A DNA stretch of 64,000 nucleotides from Cryobacterium breve (GTDB lineage Bacteria; Actinomycetota; Actinomycetes; Actinomycetales; Microbacteriaceae). Below are positions 1-10,384 of the stretch, piece by piece; within the stretch, counting starts at the first letter, position 1, and each line of letters begins with the position of its first letter. The notes beneath the pieces are model-generated. The model ran no database searches, had not been told where the DNA came from, and saw nothing but the letters and a program-made list of their open reading frames with translations. The DNA lies in the NCBI RefSeq assembly GCF_027594785.1, contig NZ_CP075584.1, positions 1,116,001 to 1,180,000 on the forward strand, read 5' to 3'. Made by a program: the position numbers and the translations under genes.

Positions 1-1751
1 GTAGCCGTCGACGATCCACTTCACCCGGCCGTCGACGACGGAGGGGTATGCGGAGGAGTCGAGTGTCAGGTATGGGGCGACCTTCTGGACGCGGGTGACG
101 GGGTCGCGGTCGTAGAGGATCTGCGACTGGTCGTTGACGTCGTTGGCGAGGAAGATCTGCTCGGACTGGAACTTGAGCGCATAGATGAGCTTGTTGAACG
201 CGTTGTCGAGCTTCGGTCCGCCGTTACCGGTGAACGTCGTGTACGTCTGCTGGGCGCCGTCTGTGCCGGACGGGTAGTCGAGTTCCACGGGCGTCGAGCC
301 GGCGGCAGCGCCGACGATCGAGTACGGCGGCGAGTTCTCGCCGAAGTAGATCCGGGGCTCGTAGGTACCGAGCGATCCGGTGGTGGGGATGCCCGACTCG
401 AGGAACACGGGCTGGCCGTCGGCCGACCGCTGGTTGCCGTATGCCGCGACGACGCCGTAACCGTGGGTGTAGACGATGGTCGAGTTGACCCAGGTGTTGC
501 CGGCGTTGAGCCCGGACAGCTTGAGGTCACGCACGGAGACCACGGTGTCCTGCGACTTGCCGTCGATCGTGTACCGGTCGACGTCGAGGTTCTTCGGGAA
601 CTGGTAGTACTGCTTGAACTGCTCGAGCCTGCGAGAAGGCATCGCTCACGAGGGCCGGGTCGAGGATCCGGATGTTGGCGGTCGTCGTCGCATCCGCCCG
701 GAGGGCCCCGGGCTCTGCGGTCGTGGTCGCGTTATACGGGACCTCCGTGACACCGGAGAGGTCGTACGCACTCCGGGTGAGGTCGATGTTCCGTTGGATG
801 TATTCGGCCTCGAGGGACTTCGCGCTCGGGTCGACCTGGAAGCGCTGCACGACCCACGGGTAGAGGGAGCCGAGCAGGAGGCTCGTCACGATGAGGAGCG
901 CCGTGCCGATGACGGGGAGGCGCCAGCGACCGATGACGGCCGTGACGAGGAAGAGAATCGCGACGACGGCCGCGATGCCGGCGAGGATGGCCCGGCCGGG
1001 GATGGTGGCGTGGGTGTCGGTGTAGCCGGCACCGGTGATCAGGTCGTTCGTGGTGGTGAGCGTCGAATACTGGTCGAGCCAGATGCTGAGGGCCTGCAGG
1101 ACGAGGTAGAGGCTCGCGGTGACGGCGATCTGGACGCGCGCGGCCTTGGAAACGAGAATCTCACGGCCGCTGACCCGGATCGAACCGTACAGGTACGTGG
1201 TTGCGATCGCGACGATCGCCGAGATGAGCACGACGGCGGAGGCGAAGCCCAGGAACGCCTGGAAGAAGGGCAGGTCGAACAGGTAGAACGACACGTCGAG
1301 GTGGAACTGCGGATCTGTGGTGCCGGTGTCGGTGCGGTTCAGCCACATCAGCACGACCTGCCAGCGGGTGGCGGCGGCGACGCCGGCGAACAGGCCGAGC
1401 AGCGCGGGGATGCCGTACATGGCGAGGCGGCGGAGCGGCTCGATGACCTGCTGGTACCGGTCGAGCCTGCGAATTGAGCTTCGCGTAGACGGGACGCATC
1501 CGGTAGGCGATCTGGATGCTGACGAAGACCGGGATCGCCATGGCGAGGAAGCCGACGAAGAAGAGGGAGGCACCTGCCGCCCACTGGGTGGTCAGCACGC
1601 TCAGGAAACCGAGCTGGTTGAACCAGAGCACGTCGGCGTAGAGGCCGGCGAACACAAAGAACAGAATCACCAGCCCCGCGATGATGGCGGCCGTAATGGC
1701 GAGGGGGGCACGACTCCTGCGAGGAGCGTTTCCGGTGGATTGTGACGTCAC
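1..1751 (-). CDS. UPF0182 family membrane protein (partial; continues past the window start)
   Basis: The first 580 or so residues of a UPF0182 (COG1615) protein, an actinobacterial membrane protein of unknown biochemical role. Several hydrophobic segments fill the first third (one is at residues 17-40), followed by a soluble region containing [14 protein letters not shown] and [20 protein letters not shown], which are typical of the family. The C-terminus lies outside the window. The start is a GTG at 1751, inside the 10-bp palindrome GTGACGTCAC. The reading frame is broken twice: at 1463-1470 and at 625-632 the sequence reads GAGCCTGC where family-like continuity (NSQLDRYQQV and FSQLEQFKQY) requires GAGCTGC. 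Both are single extra bases, judged to be sequence errors. The family assignment is firm; the function is unknown. Confidence 0.9.
1742..1751. repeat. 10-bp palindrome at the UPF0182 start codon
   Basis: GTGACGTCAC is a perfect palindrome that includes the GTG start codon of the UPF0182 gene. It could be a regulator site, but it occurs once here and may be chance. The 125-bp gap between the UPF0182 start and the upstream gene's stop (1752-1876) holds no other clear signal. Confidence 0.3.
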
Positions 1752-1876
1752 GAATGGGCCTCTTGGTCTGTAAATCGGCGGTCAGGCCTCATTCTAGACA
1801 GGCGTTCTGGGAGCAGGCCTGCCAGCTGGCCCCAAGCCGGCTCCGAGTTCGCTGCAAGGCGGCTGGAGTAGGCCCG

Positions 1877-3011
1877 CTACTGCACGGGACAGTGCGGGAG
1901 TGCGCTCGTATCGGCCCCGGTCTTGACTGCGTTCAGCGCCGTGAGCGCCTGGTCGAGGGTCGTGACCGAGAAGACCGTGAGACCGTCCGGGATGTGGCCG
2001 GTCACCTCGTCGCAATCGTCCGCGGGGGCGAGGAACCAGTCCGCTCCGGCGCTGCGGGCACCGGCGAGTTTCTGGCGGATGCCGCCGATCGGGCCCACCG
2101 TGCCGGCCTGGTCGATCGTGCCGGTGCCTGCGACGTTCTCGCCGCCCTGGAGGAGCCCGGGAGTGAGCTTGTCGATGATGCCGAGCGCGAACATCATGCC
2201 GGCGCTCGGGCCGCCGACCTGGTCGAGCTGGATCGTGACCGTGAACGGGAACTTGTACTCCGTCTTGACGTTGATCCCGATGATCGCGGAACCGTCTGAA
2301 TCGACGGGGGTGACGGCGAGTTCCTGCGCGACGCCGCCGCGGACGATGCCGACGGTGGCGGGGACTCCGGCGCCGTCGGCCGTGAGTGCGGCACGGAGAG
2401 AGGCGATGTCGGTGATGGCGGCGCCGTTGACGGTGGCGATCTGGTCGTCGGCCTTGAGGACGCCCGTTGCCGGCGAACCGTCGGGCAGCGAAACCACGGA
2501 GACGATCGTCGGGTAGGTGTAGCCGAGGTTGGTCAGGGCCGCTGCGATCGCATCCTGTTGGGAGTTGACCATCTGCGCGGTGTTCTCCTCATCGCGCTGC
2601 TGCGTCGTGGTGTTCGAGGGGAACGCCGCTTCGATCGGGATGACGGCCTGGCTGGAGTCCAGCCAGGCGCCGGCGACCTTGAGCCAGCTCGGGCGGTTGT
2701 CCGGGTTGCCGACGAGGGACACCGTGAGCATGTCGAGCGTTCCGTCGGTCGGGAAGGTCTCCGCGCCGTCGATGGTGATCAGGGGCCGGTCAGCGCCGTC
2801 CTGTGAGATCGTGGAGCCGATCGTGTTGTAGACGGGGCCTGGCTTCTCGATGACGTACGGGGCCGGGGGTGACACCGAGGACGATGCCGCAGGCGAGGGC
2901 GATGCTGAGCACGATCCAGCCGGCCTTGACTGCCCGCCGGGAGCGCGGCGAGCGCTTCTCCCAGGTGGTGCCGGAGTCGAGTGGCGTCGGGTCGTCGGTG
3001 AAGAGGGCCAC
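1877..3011 (-). CDS. YlbL-type PDZ/Lon-like membrane serine protease
   Basis: An N-terminal membrane anchor (about residues 25-45, KAGWIVLSIALACGIVLGV), a central PDZ domain (around GVLKADDQIATVNGAAI) and a C-terminal Lon-like S16 peptidase domain. The catalytic Ser lies in GGPSAGMMFALG and the Lys in GGIRQKLAGARSAGADW, so the Ser-Lys dyad is intact. The family is thought to act outside the membrane in protein quality control; no substrate can be inferred. The GTG start at 3011 is preceded by GGAAGGAG at 5-nt spacing. One frameshift near 2865-2870: the run in ACCCCCGG has one C too many for the frame to go from LGVTP to APYVIEKPG; a C4 run restores it. Same strand as the UPF0182 gene downstream and divergent from the zincin. 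Confidence 0.88.
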
Positions 3012-3140
3012 CGGGCTCCTTCCAGGTTGTGCCGGGCGTTCGCGGCAAGCGGACACCAGACCTCTCAGCGTAGGTCATTTCCCAGTTCGGGCCGGGCGTC
3101 TCGGACTAGCGTAGAAGCAAGCGACTGAGAGGTGCCTGAA
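3012..3140. promoter_or_regulatory. Divergent intergenic region between the Lon-like protease and zincin genes
   Basis: A 129-bp spacer that must hold the promoters of both divergent genes. The minus-strand gene has a clear Shine-Dalgarno; on the plus strand GAGAGG at 3126-3131 lies 9 nt before the GTG at 3141. No convincing -35/-10 pair was picked out. Confidence 0.4.
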
Positions 3141-4516
3141 GTGCCCGACGACTCCCGACCCGACGAGGGTCCCAACCCGGAAGACGAATTCCGGGACATG
3201 TTGCGCGACATCCTGTCGGGCAAGTCCTCCATCGATCCGAGCCAGCTCGCCGGGGCGGCCGGCCTGCCTGCGGACCCGGCCAGCATCAACGCTCTCATGC
3301 AGCAGTTGCAGGGCGCCCTCCGCGGCAACGGCGACGGCGGCATCAGCTGGGACGCAGCACTCACGCAGGGCCAGAACAAGGCGGCCGAGGGTCAGGTCGC
3401 CGTCACCCCCGCCGAGCACGCCGCCCTCGACCAGGCGTTCCATATTGCAGCGCTCTGGCTCGACGAGGTGACCGACATCGCCGAACTCACGGTCGTCCCT
3501 CGGCTCCTCACCCGCAAGGAGTGGGTCACCGAATCAATGCCGGTCTGGACCCAGTTGGCGGAGCCGGTGGCGAACAGCATCTCCGACTCCCTGACCAAGG
3601 TGCTCACCGACCAGGCCCCCGAAGAACTCAAGGGCATGATGGCCGGTGCGAGCAAGATGATGCGCAGCATCGGCGGCACCCTCTTCGCCATGCAGCTCGG
3701 CCAGGTCGTCGGCCAGCTCGCGAGCGAGGTCGTCTCCGGCGGCGACGTGGGCATCCCGCTCCTGACCGACCAGCAGGCCGCCCTCGTGCCCCAGAACGTC
3801 GCCGCGTTCGGCGAGGACCTCGACGTGCCGATCGACCAGGTGCAGATCTACCTCGCCGTACGGGAACTCGCCCACGCCCGGCTGTTCCGGCACTCGCGCT
3901 GGCTGCGACTTCGGCTGATCAGTTCGATCACCGACTTCGCCCGCGACATCAGCATCGACTCCGGCCGTCTCGAAGAACTGGCGGAGGGCTTCGACCCGTC
4001 CAATCCCGAGGAGCCTGCGGCAGGCGATCCTGAACGGCTCGCTGATTCCGCCGAAGTCGGAGACCCAGCTCGCCGCCCTCGCGAGGCTCGAGACGATGCT
4101 CGCCCTCGTCGAGGGCTGGGTCGACGTCGTGACCGCGCCGGGCCACGAGCCGGCTCCCCCGCGCCGACGCCATCAACGAGACGGTCAAGCGTCGTCGCGC
4201 GTCAGGTGGTCCGGCCGAGTCCGCGTTCTCGACCCTCGTCGGGCTCGAGCTGCGCCCGCGCCGGTTGCGCGAGGCGGCCGCGATGTGGCAGGCCGTTACG
4301 GATGCCGTCGGCGACGACGGTCGTGACGCACTGTGGGCGCATCCCGACCTTCTGCCCACGTCGGCGGACCTCGACGACCCGAAGGCGCTCGTCGCCCGGC
4401 TGACCAGCTCGGCGGCCAGTGTGGCCGCCGGGACAGAACCCGAGCTCGACGAGGTCGACCAGGCCCTCGAGGACCTGCTGCGCGAGGACGGCCCCGACCG
4501 CCCCCACGAGGGGTAG
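3141..4516 (+). CDS. Zincin-like protein, zinc-dependent metalloprotease family (DUF2342 type)
   Basis: Resembles the actinobacterial Zincin_2/DUF2342 family, annotated as putative zinc-dependent metalloproteases or F420-biosynthesis-associated proteins. It has an acidic N-terminus, a middle helical region (GGTLFAMQLGQVVGQLAS) and the family signature around VRELAHARLFRHSRWL, which takes the place of a classical HEXXH motif. The GTG at 3141 is preferred over an in-frame GTG at 3132 because GAGAGG sits 9 nt upstream. Two frameshifts: an extra base in GAGCCTGC at 4011-4018 (EELRQAILNGSLIPP is expected) and an extra G near 4140-4142 (VTAPATSRLPRADAINE is expected). After repair the protein runs to TAG at 4516 with about 457 residues, a normal family length. 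Whether it has protease activity is unproven. Confidence 0.82.
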
Positions 4517-4523
4517 CCCCGAG

Positions 4524-5387
4524 CTAGAGCAGGCCCTTGGTGTGCCAGACCGTCTTCGTCTCGGTGAAGGCGAGGATCCGGGAGAGGGAGGGTGCCGCGG
4601 CATCCGCCCCGGATTCGGGCTGGAGCACCCGGGTGAGGGTTTCGGCGGCGTCGATCTCGAGGTGAACCCAGTCGAGGTCGCCTGCGCCGACGAGGTCGAT
4701 CGCGTTGACGTCGGCGTGGCTCGCGAGCCACGGGGCCATCTCGGCCGGTGACCCGGTGAGGATGTTGACGACTCCGCCGGGGACGTCACTCGTGGCGAGC
4801 ACCTCACCGAGGGTGATCGCCGACAGCGGTCTGGTCTCGTCGGCGACGACGACAACGGTGTTGCCCGCGACGAGGGCGGGGGCGACGGCGCTCACGAAAC
4901 CGAGCAACGAGCCGCCGGACTGCGGGGCGATGATTGCGACGACCCCGGTCGGTTCGGGCACGGAGATATTGAAGTACGGCCCGGAGACCGGGTTGGCATT
5001 GCCGGCGACCTGAACGTACTTGTCCGCCCAGCCGGCGTACCAGACCCATCGGTCGATGGCCTCGTCGACCTGCCTGCCCGCCGCGGACGCGGACAGGCCC
5101 TCGGACTGCACGATTTCTTCGACGAACTGGGCGCGACGGCCCTCGAGAAGCTCGGCGATGCGGTAGAGCACCTGGCCGCGGTTGTATGACGTGGCGCGCG
5201 CCCAGCCCCCGAAGGCGGAGCGGGCCGCGACGACGGCGTCGCGGGCGTCCTTGCGGGAGGCCTGCGCAGCGTTCGCGAGGAAATCCCCGCTCGGCGTCGT
5301 CACGGCGTAGACGCGCCCGGATTCGCTGCGGGGGAACTTTCCGCCGATGTAGAGCTTGTACGTCTTGGGGACGGCGAGGCGGGTCAC
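4524..5387 (-). CDS. Half-size aldehyde dehydrogenase family protein
   Basis: Only 287 residues against about 480 for a full aldehyde dehydrogenase. It matches the N-terminal NAD-binding half (YKLYIGGKFPRSESGR, WVWYAGWADKYVQVAG, ALVAGNTVVVVADETRPLSA, GVVNILTGSPAEMAPWLASH) and then ends without the catalytic cysteine loop or the C-terminal domain. No frameshift explains the shortness: the frame is clean and ends naturally at 4524. The GTG start at 5387 overlaps the stop of the full-length ALDH gene (GTGA), so the two are translationally coupled. It may be a partner subunit or a non-catalytic regulator of its neighbour. Last gene of the deo-type operon. Confidence 0.8.
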   Translation of the reverse strand: MTRLAVPKTYKLYIGGKFPRSESGRVYAVTTPSGDFLANAAQASRKDARDAVVAARSAFGGWARATSYNRGQVLYRIAELLEGRRAQFVEEIVQSEGLSASAAGRQVDEAIDRWVWYAGWADKYVQVAGNANPVSGPYFNISVPEPTGVVAIIAPQSGGSLLGFVSAVAPALVAGNTVVVVADETRPLSAITLGEVLATSDVPGGVVNILTGSPAEMAPWLASHADVNAIDLVGAGDLDWVHLEIDAAETLTRVLQPESGADAAAPSLSRILAFTETKTVWHTKGLL

Positions 5388-6914
5388 TTGGCGGCCTTCT
5401 TTCGTGCGACGGGCGACTTGGCGGCATGACCGGATTCCGCGGCCAGGGTGTGGCGGGCGGCGGACCCTGCGGCGCTGCCGGCCGGCCGCAGGTAGGCGGC
5501 GAGGCCGTGGCGGCCGCCTTCGCGTCCGTAACCGGACTCCTTGAAACCGCCGAAGGGACTTGCGGGGTCGAACCGGTTGAAGGTGTTCGCCCAGATCACC
5601 CCGGCACGGAGCCGGTCTGCGACGGCGAGCACCCTGCTGCCCTTGTCGCTCCAGATCCCGGCGGAGAGACCATACGGCGTGTTGTTCGCCTTCGCGATCG
5701 CCTCGTCGGGGGTTCGGAACGTGAGCACGGAGAGCACGGGACCGAAGACCTCGTCGCGGGCGATGCGGTGACTCGTGGACACGTTGGTGAAGATGGTGGG
5801 CCGGAACCAGAACCCGTTCTCCGGCAGGTCGCAGTCGGGGCTCCAGCGTTCGGCGCCCTCCTCCTCGCCGATGGCGGAGAGTTCGGTGATGCGCTTGAGC
5901 TGGTCTGCGCTGTTGATCGCACCGATGTCGGTGTTCTTGTCGAGCGGATCGCCGAGGCGCAACGTCGCCAGGCGTTGCTTGAGGCGGTCGACGACCTCGT
6001 CGTGGATGCTCTCCTGGACGAGGAGGCGACTGCCCGCGCAACAGACGTGGCCCTGGTTGAAGAAGATCCCGTTGACGATGCCCTCGATGGCCTGGTCGAT
6101 CGGGGCGTCGTCGAAAACGATGTTCGCCGCCTTGCCGCCGAGTTCGAGGATGATTCTTCTTGTCGGTTCCGGCGACGGCGCGGGCGATGGCGCGGCCGGC
6201 TCCGGTCGAACCGGTGAAGGCGACCAGGTTGACGTCGGAGTGGCCGACGAGTGCCTGCCCGGTCTCGCGGCCGCCTGTGATGATGTTCACCACACCGGCG
6301 GGCAGCTCGGCCTGCTGGAGGATCTCCGCGAAGAGCAGCGCGGTGAGCGAGGTGGTCTCCGCCGGCTTGAGCACGACGGTGTTGCCCGCGGCGAGGGCGG
6401 GCGCGATCTTCCAGGCGAGCATGAGCAGCGGGAAGTTCCACGGGATGACCTGGGCGGCGACCCCGCGCGCGGCGGGGTCGACGCCGAGGCCGGCGTGGTC
6501 GAGCTTGTCCGCCCATCCTGCGTAGTAGAAGAACCACGCGGCGACGAGGGGGATGTCGACGTCGCGGCTTTCGGTGATCGGCTTGCCGTTGTCGAGGGTC
6601 TCGGCGACGGCGAGCTCGCGGGCGCGCTCCTGCACGAGACGGGCGATCCGGAACAGGTACTTGCCGCGGTCGCTGCCGGACAGCGTGGACCAGCGGCGCT
6701 CGTAGGCGCGACGGGCCGCGGCGACCGCGGTGTCGACATCCGCCGCGTTGGCGTGCGCGATCAGGGCGAGTTGTTTCTCGGTCGCGGGGTTGATGGTCTG
6801 GAAGGGCTCACCACGGCCGGCGACGAATTCGCCGTCGATGAAGAGTCCGTATTCGGGGCGGAGGTGCAGCAGCGCCTGGGACTCCGGCGCGGGAGCGTAG
6901 TCGAGAAAGCTCAT
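5384..6914 (-). CDS. Aldehyde dehydrogenase family protein, full length
   Basis: NAD(P)-dependent aldehyde dehydrogenase of about 509 residues. Visible motifs: VIPWNFPLLMLAWKIAPALA, VNIITGGRETG, LVAFTGSTGAGRAIA, the general-base Glu in ILELGGKAANIVF, and the catalytic Cys in NQGHVCCAGSR. The C-terminal tail is Ala/Lys-rich (PVARKKAAK). Following deoC directly (10-bp gap), it probably oxidises the acetaldehyde released by deoxyribose-phosphate aldolase; this is an inference from position. One frameshift at about 6154 (an extra A in the coding strand, AAGAATCATC for AAGATCATC), which separates GTDKK from IILELGG. The ATG at 6914 is preceded by GGAACCCCC. Confidence 0.86.
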
Positions 6915-6924
6915 GGGGGTTCCT

Positions 6925-7944
6925 TCAGTCGATCGTCACGTAGTCGGGTCCGGAGTAGTGTCCGTCACGCATCTTCTGCCGCTGCATCAGCACGTCATTG
7001 AGCAGGCTCGAGGCGCCGAAGCGGAAGAGGTTCGGCGTGAGCCACTCCTCTCCGACGGTCTCGGCGACCGCGACGAGGTATCTGATGGCGTCCTTCGAGG
7101 TGCGGATGCCGCCGGCCGGCTTCACGCCGACCCGCGCCCCGGTGAGGCGGTGCCAGTCGCGCACGACCTCGAGCATCGAGATCGTCACGGGCAGGGTCGC
7201 CGCCGGCTGCACCTTGCCGGTGGAGGTCTTGATGAAGTCGCCTCCGGCGAGGATGGCGAGCCAGGAGGCGCGGCGCACGTTGTCGTAGGTGCTCAGTTCG
7301 CCGGTCTCGAGGATCACCTTGAGGTGGGCCAGGCTGCCGTCGACGCGGCGGCAGGCCTCCTTGACGGCGACGATCTCGTCGTAGACCTGGCCGAAACGAC
7401 CGGAGAGGAAGGCGCCGCGGTCGATGACCATGTCGATCTCGTCCGCGCCCGCCGCGACCGCGTCCGCCACGTCGGCGAGCTTCACGGCGAGGGAGGCGCG
7501 GCCGCTCGGGAATGCCGTGGCGACGGAGGCGACGAAGATGCCCTGGTCGCGTCCGGCGGCGTGTGCGGACCCCAGCGCCTGGGCTGCGTACGGGACCATG
7601 TCGCCGTAGACGCAGACCGCGGCGACGCGGGGGCAGCCCGGGTCGCCGGGGTCAGGTGTGAGCGCCTTGCCGACGAGGGAACGGACCTTGCCGGGTGTGT
7701 CGGCTCCCTCGAGGGTCGTGAGGTCCATCAGGCCGATGACCGTGTCGATCGCCCGCTTCTTCGAACTCGTCTTGATCGAGCGCGTGGAGATGGCCGCGGC
7801 GCGCTGTTCGAGCCCGACGCCGTCGACCCCGGGGATCCCGTGCAGGTAGCGGCGGAGGTTCGCGTCTGTGGCCTCGCCGCCGATGAGGGCGAGGGCGCGG
7901 GACCTCGTCGACGGCTGGGTCGTGACCACTGGGGTGCTTGTCAT
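6925..7944 (-). CDS. deoC: Deoxyribose-phosphate aldolase
   Basis: Splits 2-deoxyribose 5-phosphate into glyceraldehyde 3-phosphate and acetaldehyde in deoxynucleoside breakdown. 339 residues, the long form common in actinobacteria. The Schiff-base lysine lies in GGDFIKTSTGK and the proton-relay lysine in GARVGVKPAGGIRTSKDA; VAVKEACR and EIDMVIDRGAFLSG are also typical. ATG start at 7944 with GAGGAC upstream. It lies between the SorC-type regulator (63 bp upstream) and the aldehyde dehydrogenases, all on the minus strand, which fits an inducible deoxynucleoside catabolic operon. Confidence 0.94.
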   Translation of the reverse strand: MTSTPVVTTQPSTRSRALALIGGEATDANLRRYLHGIPGVDGVGLEQRAAAISTRSIKTSSKKRAIDTVIGLMDLTTLEGADTPGKVRSLVGKALTPDPGDPGCPRVAAVCVYGDMVPYAAQALGSAHAAGRDQGIFVASVATAFPSGRASLAVKLADVADAVAAGADEIDMVIDRGAFLSGRFGQVYDEIVAVKEACRRVDGSLAHLKVILETGELSTYDNVRRASWLAILAGGDFIKTSTGKVQPAATLPVTISMLEVVRDWHRLTGARVGVKPAGGIRTSKDAIRYLVAVAETVGEEWLTPNLFRFGASSLLNDVLMQRQKMRDGHYSGPDYVTID

Positions 7945-8007
7945 GAGATGTCCTCGCAGGGTGATGTGGGTGTCACGGGGGCTTCGGGTGTCGGAGGGGC
8001 GTGTTGG

Positions 8008-8958
8008 TCAGGGGGCTTCGCCCAGGACGGCCAGGGCGGTGTCCTCGTCGGTGACGAGCACGGTGCACAGGCCGCTGGAGACGATGGCGCGGGCGACGGC
8101 GTGTTTGGTGCTGCCCGCGATGACGGCGATCGCGGTCGGGGCCCTGCGGAGTTGTTCGAGCCGGATGCCGATGGTGCGCTCGTCGAGTTCGAGATCGACG
8201 ATGTGCCCGTCCGCGTTGATGTAGCGGCCGACGATATCGCCGACGGCGCCCTTGCGCACGAGCTCGGCGACCTGGGCGACGGTGAGGTAGCCGCTGTCGA
8301 CGAGCGCGGAGTTCTCGTCGGCCTGGCCGGCGCTGAACAGGTAGGCGGATGCCGCGCTGCCCAGGTCCAGGACCGTCGCGACGGCGCGGTCGGACTCGAT
8401 CGCGAGCTTGGTCTCCACGCGCTCGAGGATCGCGGGACTCGGCAACAGGGTCGCGGAGCCCATCCCCTTCTGCGCGATCGTGACCGCGGTCGCCGCGGCC
8501 GTTCCGGTACGCCGGTTGAGGCTGACGCCGCCGTTGATCTGCACGACGTTGACGCCGCGCGCCCAGCCGGGCTTCAGGCCCTGGGCCACCTCGTGCAGGG
8601 TGCGGCCCCAGCTGATGCCGAGCGTCGCCGGCACCGGACGGAGCGCGGTGAGGTAGTCGGCAGCGGCCTGGGCCGCCCGCGACTGCAGTTCCTCATCGGT
8701 CGAGACGCCGGCGGCGGAGACGACGACGGCGTCGCTCAGCCCGGTGTGTTCCCGCAGCCGGCGCTCGACGATGAGGCGACGGGCCCGCGGGTGCACGATC
8801 TCGATCCGGATGAAGCCGCTCGCCTTGGCCTGCGCCAGGAGCCGGCCGACCTTCCACCGGGTGAGCCGGAGCACGGCGCCGATCTCGTCCTGGGTCTTGT
8901 TCTCTTCGTAGTAGAGCTCGGCGGCGCGAATCGACAGCAGTTCGTCAGTATCGATCAC
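8008..8958 (-). CDS. SorC/DeoR-type sugar-binding transcriptional regulator
   Basis: N-terminal helix-turn-helix (ELYYEENKTQDEIGAVLRLT, then WKVGRLLAQAKASGFI) and a C-terminal sugar-phosphate-binding domain of the SorC family (GISWGRTLHEVAQGL, VVQINGGVSLN, GAVGDIVGRYINADG, TIGIRLEQLRR). About 316 residues, normal for the family. The GTG at 8958 is chosen because GGAGG (8964-8968, complement) is 5 nt upstream; an in-frame ATG at 8970 would put the SD inside the coding region. It probably controls deoC and the aldehyde dehydrogenases downstream, with deoxyribose phosphate as the likely effector by family analogy. A candidate operator lies at 9029-9042. Confidence 0.88.
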   Translation of the reverse strand: MIDTDELLSIRAAELYYEENKTQDEIGAVLRLTRWKVGRLLAQAKASGFIRIEIVHPRARRLIVERRLREHTGLSDAVVVSAAGVSTDEELQSRAAQAAADYLTALRPVPATLGISWGRTLHEVAQGLKPGWARGVNVVQINGGVSLNRRTGTAAATAVTIAQKGMGSATLLPSPAILERVETKLAIESDRAVATVLDLGSAASAYLFSAGQADENSALVDSGYLTVAQVAELVRKGAVGDIVGRYINADGHIVDLELDERTIGIRLEQLRRAPTAIAVIAGSTKHAVARAIVSSGLCTVLVTDEDTALAVLGEAP

Positions 8959-9028
8959 GCGGTCCTCCATCGGCTCCGAGTCCAGCGTAGGACGGCCTGG
9001 GACACCCTTCAACTCTTGTGGGAAAACT

Positions 9029-9042
9029 TGCTCACATGAGCA
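9029..9042. promoter_or_regulatory. Candidate operator of the SorC-type regulator
   Basis: Perfect inverted repeat TGCTCA-CA-TGAGCA about 71 bp upstream of the regulator start and next to an A-rich patch (GGAAAACTTG). Position and symmetry fit autoregulation of the deo-type operon. Binding is an inference. Confidence 0.4.
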
Positions 9043-9088
9043 GAGCTGCATCGCCGCCTGGCCGCCCGACGACCGGCCGGCTTCCTCC

Positions 9089-9145
9089 TGAGGTGTCGCA
9101 TATCGAGGTTCCCGTGGCCCGGGAACGTCGATATGCGACACCTCA
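9089..9145. repeat. Two-copy palindromic element (copy 1), terminator-like, downstream of the CynX-type transporter
   Basis: Perfect 18-bp outer arms (9089-9106 and 9128-9145, beginning TGAGGTGTCGCATATCGA) enclose a second perfect 7-bp stem GTTCCCG/CGGGAAC with a 5-nt loop. It ends 10 bp after the transporter stop codon. The outer arm recurs at 20007-20067 with an unrelated inner stem. No U-tract. Confidence 0.85.
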
Positions 9146-9155
9146 GCCCACGTGG

Positions 9156-10378
9156 TCAGCGGGAGCGGTCGAGGTCGTCTTCGAGGAGGTGCGGGCGAGC
9201 GATCACGCGCGCGGCGAAGCCGACGGCGAGGGCGGTCGCGATCAGGAACCAGAGCGGCCAGGTCCAGCTTCCGGTGAGCTGGTGCAGCACGCCTACGACG
9301 AGCGGCCCGAGGGCGCCGAGGGTGTAGCCGACGCTCTGTACGAACCCGCTGAGCGCGACGGAACCCTCGTGGGTGCGCGTGCGGAGGTTGATCAGCACGA
9401 GCGCAAGCGGGAAGTAGAGCGGGCCGAGGCCGGCGAGCAGCACCCAGAGCACCGTCAGGGTGCCCGGTGCGAGGAGGAGGCCAACGTCACCGGCGATGAA
9501 GGCGAACATGCCCACGTAGATCAGGAGGCTGAGGTTCTTCAGCCGCACGGCGAGCCACGGGACGACGAGTGCGCACGGCAATCCGACGGCGGCGTAGAGC
9601 GAGAGCAGGGTCCCGGCCTGGCCGGGGCTGACCCCGGCGGTCTGGGTGAGCATCAGCGGAAGCCACGCGAAGAGCGCGTACGCGTTGAGCGATGACGTCC
9701 CGAAGACGACGGCGATCGCCCACGCGATCGAGGAGCGGCCGATGCGGGCGAGCAGCACCGGCTCCGCCTCGGGGACCGCCGGCGGGGCGGTCTCCGAGAT
9801 CCGGTGCCGAACGAGCATGGTGGCCCAGGGCACGAGGGCGAGGAGTGCGGGAATCATCCACATGCCGAGGGAGACCCGCCAGCCTGCGGCATCCGCCACC
9901 GGGACCGCGACGAGCGGCGGAAGGAGGGTGCTCAGCGACAGCACGGTGACGTAGAGGGAGGTCACGAGGCCGACCCGGTCGGGGAAGTACTTCTTGACGA
10001 GCGGGGGAGCAGCACGTTGCCGGCCCCGAGGCCTGCGAAGGTCACGATGCTGCCGATGATGAGCCACGCCAGCGAGCCGGCACTGCCGCGGAGGAGGTGG
10101 CCGGCGAGGATTGCCACCAGGGCGACGACGACGACCCGTTCGAGGCCGATGCGCCGTGTGAAGACCGGGGTGAAAATGCCGAAGACTGCGAAGCAGACAG
10201 GTGGGAGCATGCCGAGCACACCGATGGCGAGGGCACCTAGCGGGACGTCCGCGCTGATCGCCGTGACGATCGGAGACAGCGCCGCGACGGCCGTGCGCAG
10301 GTTCGCGGCAACGAGCAGGATGCCGAGCAGCGCAAGGGTTCGCCCGGCCCACAGTCCGCGGATCGGGGTTGTGGGCAT
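9156..10378 (-). CDS. CynX/NimT-type MFS transporter
   Basis: Twelve-helix major facilitator protein of about 407 residues resembling the cyanate/2-nitroimidazole (CynX/NimT) group: LLVAANLRTAVAALSPIV in helix 1, PPLVKKYFPDRVG in the cytoplasmic loop, and SLNAYALFAWLPLMLTQTAG in the second half. Substrate unknown. One frameshift at 10003-10007: a run of five G (plus strand) must be six to join GAGNVLLP to PLVKKYFPDRVG. The ATG at 10378 has no SD; TAGACT ends 6 nt upstream, so the mRNA is probably leaderless. Divergent from the MDMPI-type gene with overlapping -10 boxes. A hairpin follows the stop. Confidence 0.85.
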
Positions 10379-10384
10379 CCGCCA

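Noticed and set aside
4083..4089. GAGGCTC at 4083 as another AGCT insertion
   Set aside because: The frame is continuous through it (LAALARLETMLALV), so it is the natural sequence.
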